DNA from: Candidatus Omnitrophota bacterium
Lineage (GTDB): Bacteria; Hinthialibacterota; Hinthialibacteria; Hinthialibacterales; JAKPRU01
Direction of reading: 5' to 3'
DNA: 10,831 nucleotides
Assembly: GCA_029557025.1 (NCBI GenBank)
Contig: JAKPRU010001065.1
Span: forward strand, 1-10,831
Part shown: positions 1-6,867 of the stretch, one piece after another
Layout of the letters: every line of letters starts with the position of its first letter
Numbering within the stretch: position 1 is the first letter of the stretch
Position numbers and translations under genes: made by a program
The notes under the pieces: model-generated
The model's database searches: none
Seen by the model: only the letters and a program-made list of their open reading frames with translations
Told to the model about the DNA's origin: nothing

Positions 1-21
1 CGTGATGATGATGATGATGAG
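1..21. repeat. Trinucleotide (ATG/CAT) run encoding polyhistidine
   Basis: Positions 5-19 are five tandem ATG triplets on the plus strand. On the minus strand they are CAT codons, and with the adjoining CAC they give six consecutive histidines (residues 440-445 of the NicO transporter). A second, imperfect ATG-rich patch at about 34-55 encodes a further His cluster. Pure triplet runs can change length by slippage without breaking the frame. Confidence 0.75.
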
Positions 22-1336
22 AAGGCATAACATGCTCGTGGTGATGATGGACATGGGGCTGGTAGGGAATCCCTGCCGAGGCATACACCCGCGTGCGTAC
101 CCATTCGTGGTATCGGGAAAGGAACATATAAAAGCCGATCCCCAGCACCAGCAGACCCGATACAACCTCCAGAATCACGATGAGATCTCCCTGGTCTACC
201 AGAGAGGACTGCAAGTAGAGTGCGATGATTCCAACGATAAACACGCTACCCATGTGGGTGATTGTGACAATCAATCCCAGGTAGAAAGCGTGCCAGATCG
301 TCCCGCGTGATCCGACCAGGTAGGCCGCAACGATGGTCTTGCCATGCCCCGGAGAGAGCGCGTGTCCTGCACCGTAAAAGGCAGCGAGCAGAAGGGCGAA
401 CAGGACAAACATCGGACTCAGGTTTTTCTCGCGGATGAGCTCCCCCATCTGCCGTTCGCTTTTTTGGGCCAAGGTTTCCTCAGGACGTTCGGAGGTACGG
501 CCCGGTGCAACCGAGCCGGGCGGTTCCGGAAACGATTGCACCTTGCGGGGTTTCAGAACCGGCGCGGTCTGTTCCGGCAGTTTCTGGCTCTGATTGGAGC
601 GGAAAATCGGAATCACACCCGCTTCGTTTTCCTGGAGCAACTCCACGGGGATAATCGTCGCCGAAACCAGCGTGTCCACGTATGGAAATCCCATTCCCGA
701 TTCTGTCCGTACCTGTGCGGTTCCCGGCACAACGCTGCATTCGACATCCGCCGGGGGCAGCAGCCAGGTATCCGCCGTTTCCGGAATCACCTCGAATGTC
801 CCGGTGAACGCGCTTCGAATGGAGTCGAGCGGAATGGTTGCACCATCCAGAAACCTCAGACGCAATTGGCCGAAGTTTTTGTTGTTCTCCGGGAAACTCC
901 TGTCTCGAAAGATTACCCGAACGGCATTGCCGGCGGACGGAAAATCCGCCGAAAATTGAACAAGAATCTGGCAGCAGGTGACTTGCGCCAACCCCGGATA
1001 AAAACGAATATCCCGATGGTCCACCCGCAACGGGATTTCCTGCCCGTCAACAGTCAACAAAACGGCGGACCGAATGGTCTCGATTCTCTTCTCCAGATAA
1101 GCGGCTATCTCCTCCCGACTCAGCTGCGAATCATTATTTGTGTCGATCTGCCCCAATTCGGCAAAACACGGCATCTCCGCAATGTCGATCAGCGTATGAA
1201 TGCGGATCGAACCCGGACGAAACTCCAGGGTATTGAAATGATTGATGGAAAATTGGCTCAGCGGGTGCGCCGAAACCGCAAGCACAGCCCATCCGGCCCA
1301 GAATCCCATCCAGAAAATACGGAATACGGTAGACAT
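1..1336 (-). CDS. NicO/RcnA-family nickel/cobalt transporter with periplasmic domain (partial, 3' end missing)
   Basis: The frame reads from the ATG at 1336 leftward off the window, giving 445 residues without a stop. Residues 1-23 form a Sec signal peptide ending VSA, followed by HPLSQFSIN, which resembles the HPxGNFSxN start of the periplasmic domain in COG2215-type NicO proteins. Residues 65-76 (D65, N67, D69, Q71, S73, E76) match an EF-hand calcium loop. A Pro/Glu-rich linker (about 250-300) leads into the membrane domain. There, GHALSPGHGKTIVAAYLVG (324-342) and a T-x-T-H motif (358-361) are the NicO metal-path signature. A His-rich loop begins near 428 and the window ends in a run of six His (440-445); such loops are usual between membrane helices of RcnA-like Ni/Co exporters. 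A Shine-Dalgarno AGGGAAG lies 7 bases before the ATG. Known of the family: Ni2+/Co2+ transport across the inner membrane, mostly efflux. Direction and metal cannot be decided here. The remaining membrane helices lie outside the window. Confidence 0.9.
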   Translation of the reverse strand, partial: MSTVFRIFWMGFWAGWAVLAVSAHPLSQFSINHFNTLEFRPGSIRIHTLIDIAEMPCFAELGQIDTNNDSQLSREEIAAYLEKRIETIRSAVLLTVDGQEIPLRVDHRDIRFYPGLAQVTCCQILVQFSADFPSAGNAVRVIFRDRSFPENNKNFGQLRLRFLDGATIPLDSIRSAFTGTFEVIPETADTWLLPPADVECSVVPGTAQVRTESGMGFPYVDTLVSATIIPVELLQENEAGVIPIFRSNQSQKLPEQTAPVLKPRKVQSFPEPPGSVAPGRTSERPEETLAQKSERQMGELIREKNLSPMFVLFALLLAAFYGAGHALSPGHGKTIVAAYLVGSRGTIWHAFYLGLIVTITHMGSVFIVGIIALYLQSSLVDQGDLIVILEVVSGLLVLGIGFYMFLSRYHEWVRTRVYASAGIPYQPHVHHHHEHVMPSHHHHHH

Positions 1337-1343
1337 TGTCTGA

Positions 1344-1350
1344 CTTCCCT
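1344..1350 (-). promoter_or_regulatory. Ribosome binding site of the NicO transporter
   Basis: The minus strand reads AGGGAAG, ending 7 bases before the ATG at 1336. It is a good match to the anti-Shine-Dalgarno sequence, and it sits in front of a start that yields a clean signal peptide. This supports the start chosen for a gene whose other end is outside the window. Confidence 0.65.
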
Positions 1351-1598
1351 GTCGCTGGTCCTGTATAACTTAGAATATCTTTACAATGATTTCTATCCGC
1401 CCTGTTCTCCGGCAAGAAACCGGAAACCTATACCGGCCCTTTCCCTCCTCTCTCTCCGGCACGTCGTTGGGATGAAGGTTTTCCACTCTCACCAGCGCCT
1501 CGCCGGTTGTTTTTCCCCACCAGCCGATCGTCTCACCTTCCCGGACTTCTGTCCAGGACCGGACATTTGCGCCATGGCATTGCGAATCATTGCAGCGG

Positions 1599-1604
1599 TA
1601 TAAT
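1599..1604 (+). promoter_or_regulatory. Putative -10 box for the activase fusion gene
   Basis: A perfect TATAAT stands 47 bases before the ATG at 1652. Transcription would start near 1611 and give a leader of about 40 bases that includes the AAAGGG ribosome site. No good -35 hexamer is visible 16-18 bases upstream (the 18-base position reads TGGCAT), so this could be an activator-dependent promoter or chance. Confidence 0.4.
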
Positions 1605-1635
1605 ATGAAAGAAATAGCAAGTCTAATGTGAATTT

Positions 1636-1641
1636 AAAGGG
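1636..1641 (+). promoter_or_regulatory. Ribosome binding site deciding the activase gene start
   Basis: AAAGGG lies 10 bases before the ATG at 1652. The alternative in-frame GTG at 1628 has only an A-rich, weak sequence in front of it and would leave a leader of about 17 bases from the predicted transcript start. The spacing to ATG is slightly long, so the choice is favoured but not certain. Confidence 0.45.
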
Positions 1642-1651
1642 CGTTGCAGAG

Positions 1652-4600
1652 ATGAAGCAAGACTGCGCATTGGACCAACCTGCTAAATCATACCTGGGAA
1701 TCTGCATCGGTTCGTCCACTGTCTCCTGTGTGCGGATCGGAAGCGACAACGGGCAGATCGATGTCCTTTCGAGCCGCTGCAAGCCTCACCACGGGGACCC
1801 GAAAGGCTGCCTGACATCCCTGCTGTCCGGCGATTCCAATCAGACCGTTGCAGGATTCGCTGTGGTTCGACGGACCTCTGTTTCAAACGGGAGCATCCCG
1901 ATTCTTACCGAACCGGAGGCCCTCGAATACGCTTATGAATATGTCGCCGCAACCGGCTTTGAATGCGATGCAATTGTTTCGGCAGGCGGAGAGGTTTTCT
2001 TTGTGTACCGCCTGGACCGGACCGGGCATATCGCACGGGTGTTTTCCGGAAACAAGTGCGCATCCGGCACCGGGGAGTTCTTCCTGCAGCAGATACGACG
2101 AATGAACCTTTCGGTGGACGAAGCAACCGATCTCGCCGTCTCGGAACCGTCTCCCTATAAGGTTTCCGGTCGTTGTTCCGTGTTCTGCAAAAGTGACTGC
2201 ACCCATGCGTTGAACAAGGGCACATCCAAACAGCGGGTCGTGGCAGGTTTGTGCGAAATGATGGCCGGAAAGATCGTGGACCTTCTCAAACAAAGCGGGT
2301 GCCGGCGCCCCATGCTGGTAGGCGGTGTGGCGCGGAATCGCGCTGTCGTTGAAATGCTGCGCAGGGAATTTCCACAGGTGATTGTGCCCGACGAGGCTCC
2401 GTGGTTCGAGGCTCTCGGCGCGGCGTTGTATGCTTCCCGAAACGGTTGCACACCGGACATTCATCCCGATCATGTCTTTCCATATCAGGTATCCTCGTTC
2501 GAACTGCTTCCGCCATTGTCGCAACACACTTCCCTTGTGACATTCTTGCAGTCGCAGCGCGGGGAACTTCGTGCCGATGACGAATGTATCCTGGGACTGG
2601 ATGTCGGTTCGACTACCACTAAAGCCGTGCTGCTCCGCATAAAGGACAATGCCATTGTCGCTGCCGTATACCTGCGCACCGATGGCGATCCCGTCGAGGC
2701 ATCCCGCAAGTGCTATGCGGATCTGGCCCGTCAGGTCGGCTCCGTGCCGCATTCCATCGTCGGCTTGGGGACAACCGGGTCGGGACGTTACATCGCGGGT
2801 CTTCACGCCCTGACTCCCTCGGTCATCAACGAAATCACCGCACACGCCACTGCGGCGCGGTTCATCGACATGGATGTCGAAACGGTCTTTGAAATCGGCG
2901 GCCAGGATGCCAAGTACACTTACCTGGTTAATGGAGTTGCCACGGACTATGCCATGAACGAAGCCTGTTCCGCGGGAACCGGCTCGTTCCTGGAGGAAGC
3001 CGCAGGCGAGCATCTCAAGATCGCGGTCGATGAAATCGCACCGCTGGCTCTTCGAGCAACACAGCCTCTCAATTTCAGCGATGAATGCGCTGCTTTTATC
3101 GCAAGTGACATCAATACGGCCATCCACGAGGGATTCGCGAGGGAGGACATCATTGCAGGCATTGTCTATTCGATCTGTATGAACTATCTCAATCGTGTCA
3201 AACAAAATCGCCCGGCGGGCAGAAAAATCCTCATGCAGGGCGGTGTCTGCTATAACCGCTCTGTTCCTCTCGCCATGGCCGGACTCACCGGACAACACAT
3301 TATCGTCCCGCCCGAACCCGGCCTCATGGGCGCGTTCGGCGTCGCCCTCGAAGTAAAGAAGCGCCTGGAACTGGGGCTTCTCGAGAGAGACTCCTTCTCC
3401 TTGAACACACTAGCCGCCCGCGAACTGAAACAGAAAGCCCCCTTTATCTGCCGGGGCGGTAAAGATCAATGCGACCGAAAATGCGAAATCGCCCGCATCG
3501 AAATAGAAGGCAAAACGTATCCCTTCGGTGGATCCTGTAGAAAGTATGAAAACGTGCGGTTAAGCCGGCGGCACGATTCCATCCGGTACGATCATGTAGC
3601 CGGTCGCACAAATACTCTATTCCATATCCGGCCCGCCGCCGGTTTCGCCTCGAATCGTTCCCCCTTGCAGATCGGAATCAACAATTCCTTCCTCATGCAC
3701 ACGTATTTCCCGCTGTTCTCTACCTTCTTTACTTCACTCGGCATGGAGGTCATTCTGCCCGATTCGGTCGATCCGGAAAGCGCGGCCAGACGCGGCGCCG
3801 CATTCTGCTACCCCATGGAAGCCGCCCACGGCACATTCGGCAACCTGATCGACCGAAACCCGAATTTCTATTTCCTTCCGATGATAAAGCTGTTACCCTA
3901 TCGTAATAATGGAACACGCGCCAATACCTGTGTGTTTGTTCAGTCGGAATCTTCCGTCCTGCCGGGCACGTTTGCGGACCGTCTCCCCAGGGATCGCATT
4001 CTCCGTCCGACACTGGATCTGTCCCATGGCCTGTCGGCGGCGGAAGATCCTCTACTTGCTGTAGCAAAGAAACTTGGGGTAGACAAAAGAACGGCCCGAC
4101 GCGCTTTCCAAGCGGCTCTTGCCGCCCAGGAATCCTACTCGAATGCTCTCGTCGAATCCGGCGCCGCCGCTCTTGCGGAGGTGGAATCAGATCCCTCCCA
4201 GTTCGCCGTTGTTCTTTTCGGCAGACCGTACAACGCCTTTACCCCCCTCCTGAATATGGGAATCCCTCACCGACTCGCCTCGCAGGGGATTCATGTCATC
4301 CCCTTCGATTCCCTGCCCTGCCGGGATGAACCTCCCGTCCCCGAGATCTATTGGGGTATCGCTCATGACATTCTTCAGGCGGCGAATTTTGTCCGTCGAC
4401 ACCCCCAACTGTTCGGCGTATTCATTACCAACTTCAGTTGTGGACCGGACGCTTTCATTCTCGGCTATTTCCGTGACATCATGGGCGACAAACCCTCCCT
4501 GACCCTGGAACTGGACAGCCATACGGCGGATGTCGGTATTGATACACGAATCGAGGCGTTCCAGGACATTGTGAACGGCTACCGCCGCATTCACGGTCGT

Positions 4601-5986
4601 CCCGTACATGTACCCGAAACCGATTCGTATCGACCCGCCTCGATTATCCTGGACGGCAAAACCCCGAAAATCCGCGCATCGAACGGAGAGACTCTTTCCA
4701 TTACGCACCCACGGGTTCGCGTCGTCGTTCCCGAAATGGGAGAGTTCAATTCCGCGGGCCTGGCCGCCTCGCTCCGCGGATTCGGCATTCGCGCTACCCT
4801 GGCCCGTATCGGAATCCGGGAACACAGAAAAGGAAGAGAGTGCGGAACCTGTAAGGAATGTCTCCCCTATCAACTCACAACCGGCTCCCTTCTCTCCGAA
4901 CTGGAAACACGTCAGCCGGATGAGGTGCTTCTTTTCTTCATGCCGAAATCCCACGGTCCATGCCGACAAGGCCAATACACGGTGGCCCTGGATCATTACA
5001 TACAAAAACGCCGTCTCCGGGATGTCGCCATCCTGTCCCTGGATGACAACCAGGGATTTGAAGAACTCGGTACCGAGTTTGTTCGCCTTGTCTGGCGGGT
5101 GCTGCTGACCACCGATCTGTTTGAGGATATTCGAAATCTGTTTCTTGCCATCGCCGTCGACCGCCAATCCGCCGTCGGTATTCTTCACGATGAATTCCAC
5201 CGGATTCAAGAATGTATTGCATCCGGGGCTTGCGCGGGGCTGGATGCAGCCCTGGAGCAAACCGCTAAAAGGCTCCGATCCGTTCCGCTGACCATGTCCC
5301 CGGAGGAAGCGCCGAAAATCCGTCTCCTGGGAGAGGTCTTTGCCCGGGGCAACTCGTTCTCGCGACGGGGACTCATCCAAAAATTAGCCGATCGCGGTTT
5401 TGTAGTCACCGTCGCTCCCCTTGCGGAATATATTTATTTCTGCGATTACATAAGGTTGTTCGGATATTCTTCCAATCCATTGGGCAACGAACCGCGACTG
5501 TATCCTCTGCTCCGCATTCTCTTCAAGCAATGGATTGAATCGAAAATCCGCAGAACCCTGTCCCGTTCGAATCTTCTCCCCCCCGCCCATCCGAGTGTCC
5601 GACACCTGATGAAGGACGCCTCTCATTTCCTGAATCCTCACATTGTTTACGAAACGATGCTGAGCGTAGGTCTCGGAATACACGAGATTCTGGACGAGGT
5701 ATGCGGTGTCATTTCCATCGGGCCGTTCGGCTGCCTTCCGTCACGAGTAACGGAAGCCGTGTTTGAGTTTTGTATGAATGTCGAATCCAAGAAGATTCTT
5801 TCGCACGGAAATCATACCCTGTTCGCCGAAAGCGGAATGACCCACCTGCCCGCGCTGGCCATCGAGACGGATGGAAGAAGCATGTCGCATATTACCGAAG
5901 CGAAATTAAATACATTCTGCCTGCAAGCCATGCGGGTACACGAACGAATGAAAGCATGTGACACGCACCGAACTTATTTGAAATAG
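1652..5986 (+). CDS. Giant acyl-CoA dehydratase activase fusion (two BcrA/BadF-type ASKHA domains + DUF2229 + HgdB-like reductase)
   Basis: 1444 residues from ATG 1652 (1452 if GTG 1628 is used). Two ATPase domains of the HgdC/BcrA/BadF kind come first. Domain 1 (about 13-270) has GICIGSST, NKCASGTG (Cys136) and GRCSVFCKSDC (Cys175, 179, 183). Domain 2 (about 312-575) has LGLDVGSTTTK, IGGQDAKY, NEACSAGTG (Cys439) and SDECAAF (Cys479). In HgdC the two such cysteines of each subunit bind a [4Fe-4S] cluster shared across the dimer. A C-x6-C-x3-C motif plus GGSC follows (about 600-629), then DUF2229 (about 673-780, CYPMEAAHG). An HgdB-like part follows (about 850-980, FGRPYN, NFSCGPDAF, TRIEAF), then a C-terminal domain with CGTCKECLPYQLTTGS, HGPCRQGQY and GPFGCLPSR. 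Large fusions of this layout are known in anaerobes and are related to double-cubane-cluster reductases. Inferred role: ATP-driven low-potential electron transfer in the cytoplasm, substrate unknown. Its 3' end overlaps the convergent phosphodiesterase gene by 13 bases. Confidence 0.92.
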   Translation: MKQDCALDQPAKSYLGICIGSSTVSCVRIGSDNGQIDVLSSRCKPHHGDPKGCLTSLLSGDSNQTVAGFAVVRRTSVSNGSIPILTEPEALEYAYEYVAATGFECDAIVSAGGEVFFVYRLDRTGHIARVFSGNKCASGTGEFFLQQIRRMNLSVDEATDLAVSEPSPYKVSGRCSVFCKSDCTHALNKGTSKQRVVAGLCEMMAGKIVDLLKQSGCRRPMLVGGVARNRAVVEMLRREFPQVIVPDEAPWFEALGAALYASRNGCTPDIHPDHVFPYQVSSFELLPPLSQHTSLVTFLQSQRGELRADDECILGLDVGSTTTKAVLLRIKDNAIVAAVYLRTDGDPVEASRKCYADLARQVGSVPHSIVGLGTTGSGRYIAGLHALTPSVINEITAHATAARFIDMDVETVFEIGGQDAKYTYLVNGVATDYAMNEACSAGTGSFLEEAAGEHLKIAVDEIAPLALRATQPLNFSDECAAFIASDINTAIHEGFAREDIIAGIVYSICMNYLNRVKQNRPAGRKILMQGGVCYNRSVPLAMAGLTGQHIIVPPEPGLMGAFGVALEVKKRLELGLLERDSFSLNTLAARELKQKAPFICRGGKDQCDRKCEIARIEIEGKTYPFGGSCRKYENVRLSRRHDSIRYDHVAGRTNTLFHIRPAAGFASNRSPLQIGINNSFLMHTYFPLFSTFFTSLGMEVILPDSVDPESAARRGAAFCYPMEAAHGTFGNLIDRNPNFYFLPMIKLLPYRNNGTRANTCVFVQSESSVLPGTFADRLPRDRILRPTLDLSHGLSAAEDPLLAVAKKLGVDKRTARRAFQAALAAQESYSNALVESGAAALAEVESDPSQFAVVLFGRPYNAFTPLLNMGIPHRLASQGIHVIPFDSLPCRDEPPVPEIYWGIAHDILQAANFVRRHPQLFGVFITNFSCGPDAFILGYFRDIMGDKPSLTLELDSHTADVGIDTRIEAFQDIVNGYRRIHGRPVHVPETDSYRPASIILDGKTPKIRASNGETLSITHPRVRVVVPEMGEFNSAGLAASLRGFGIRATLARIGIREHRKGRECGTCKECLPYQLTTGSLLSELETRQPDEVLLFFMPKSHGPCRQGQYTVALDHYIQKRRLRDVAILSLDDNQGFEELGTEFVRLVWRVLLTTDLFEDIRNLFLAIAVDRQSAVGILHDEFHRIQECIASGACAGLDAALEQTAKRLRSVPLTMSPEEAPKIRLLGEVFARGNSFSRRGLIQKLADRGFVVTVAPLAEYIYFCDYIRLFGYSSNPLGNEPRLYPLLRILFKQWIESKIRRTLSRSNLLPPAHPSVRHLMKDASHFLNPHIVYETMLSVGLGIHEILDEVCGVISIGPFGCLPSRVTEAVFEFCMNVESKKILSHGNHTLFAESGMTHLPALAIETDGRSMSHITEAKLNTFCLQAMRVHERMKACDTHRTYLK

Positions 5987-6861
5987 CCTTCGTATACGGA
6001 ATCGATCTGAAAAGCATCCACCCCGACAGCCTTCATTCGCCGGATATCCTGCGCGGCCTCCTCAAGATGAGAGGCCGCATGATAACGGAACGTATTGATC
6101 GCAGGAATGACCAGGGCGCCCTTCTCCCGGAGCGCCCGGATGGATTCATCCGTGATGTCCTTCGGTACGCCGAACCAGAAACGATTCCTGAAGGAATTCT
6201 TTCCGGTTTCGGCAAGATTTGACCATTCTTTATCAAGTAACCGAAACATCATCGCATCTCCCCACATCGACTCCGCCCGAGGGATGCGGGATATACAGAT
6301 CGCACATCGGCTAAGATCGTGTTTCTTGATAATCCCGACAATCTGACGGAAAAACTCTTCACTTCCACCTTTATCTTTGATGTCCATCATAATCCCAAGG
6401 TTCAGTTCACTACAAAGAGACGCGGCCTGTTCAAAGGTCGGAATTCGCTCATTACTCGCCATGTTTTTGCCGGTCTTGTACATTCGAATTGAAACCGCCT
6501 CGGTAGATGTCAGAGCCGAGATCGTCTTATCGATGCCGCAACTGTTCTTAAGATTCGACTCGTGAAACACCACAGGCATATGGTCTTTCGCTTCGCGGAT
6601 GTCCAGTTCCACCATGCAATATCCATGCTCCCGAGCAAGGCGAACAGCGCCCAGCGAGCATTCCGGAGTATCCTCGGTAATGACTCCTCCCCGGTGGGCG
6701 ATCAGAAACGGCCGATGCGCTTCCAGCCAGGCAGGATCGTAAAGGTCGATTCGGGACGAGAACGGTTCTTTTTTCATAGTCAGAGATTCCGGATCGGCGT
6801 GAATCGGATTCAAAATCAGCCACATCAATAAAACTACCATGATTCGGCTTGTATGAGTCAT
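5974..6861 (-). CDS. Secreted glycerophosphodiester phosphodiesterase (GDPD family)
   Basis: 295 residues. Residues 1-22 look like a Sec signal peptide (hydrophobic core MVVLLMWLIL, cleavage after IHA), so it probably acts in the periplasm. The GDPD TIM-barrel signatures are present: AHRGG (His56, Arg57), EDTPE in place of the usual ENT, VELDIRE (Glu85, Asp87, metal ligands), VVFHES (His100, the second catalytic His), RIPTFEQ (140-146), and MMDIKDK where Asp160 stands in the position of the usual Glu of the E-x-K motif. Known of the family: metal-dependent hydrolysis of glycerophosphodiesters to glycerol 3-phosphate and an alcohol. Related members act on other phosphodiesters, so the substrate is open. 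The start is 6 bases beyond the stop of the TIM-barrel gene and has no clear Shine-Dalgarno, which suggests translational coupling. The stop lies inside the end of the convergent activase gene, leaving no room for a separate terminator. Confidence 0.88.
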   Translation of the reverse strand: MTHTSRIMVVLLMWLILNPIHADPESLTMKKEPFSSRIDLYDPAWLEAHRPFLIAHRGGVITEDTPECSLGAVRLAREHGYCMVELDIREAKDHMPVVFHESNLKNSCGIDKTISALTSTEAVSIRMYKTGKNMASNERIPTFEQAASLCSELNLGIMMDIKDKGGSEEFFRQIVGIIKKHDLSRCAICISRIPRAESMWGDAMMFRLLDKEWSNLAETGKNSFRNRFWFGVPKDITDESIRALREKGALVIPAINTFRYHAASHLEEAAQDIRRMKAVGVDAFQIDSVYEGYFK

Positions 6862-6867
6862 CGATAA

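Larger units (their letters stand above)
1337..1651. other. Divergent intergenic region between the transporter and the activase gene
   Basis: This 315-base gap must hold the control signals of both divergent genes. Facing right it carries a consensus -10 box (1599-1604). Facing left, an AT-rich patch at about 1363-1392 lies 27 bases or more upstream of the transporter start, but no -35/-10 pair with proper spacing can be read in it. The minus strand has a small hairpin around 1407-1425 (TTCCGG and CCGGAG around a 7-base loop) in the transporter leader, with no U-run. I looked for cobalamin and NiCo riboswitch consensus elements and found none. A minus-strand open frame of about 87 codons ends at TAA 1370-1372 but has no ATG, GTG or TTG start near its beginning; it is discussed as a finding and not called as a gene. 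Confidence 0.6.

Noticed and set aside
1337..1500. Possible cobalamin or NiCo riboswitch in the transporter leader.
   Set aside because: The expected conserved boxes are not present; only a small hairpin and a G/A-rich stretch are seen.
344..1603. Long plus-strand open frame (419 codons) opposite the transporter.
   Set aside because: It is antisense to a gene with a signal peptide, EF-hand and NicO motifs. Its translation is Arg/Gly/Asn-rich without domain features, as expected from a shadow of GC-biased codons.
1883..3298. Minus-strand open frame of 471 codons opposite the activase domains.
   Set aside because: It lies entirely within the well-supported activase gene, shows no motif or plausible ribosome site, and has shadow-like composition.
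4187..5380. Minus-strand open frame of 397 codons opposite the reductase part.
   Set aside because: The plus strand encodes conserved HgdB-like motifs throughout this stretch, and the reverse translation has no recognisable fold or signal.
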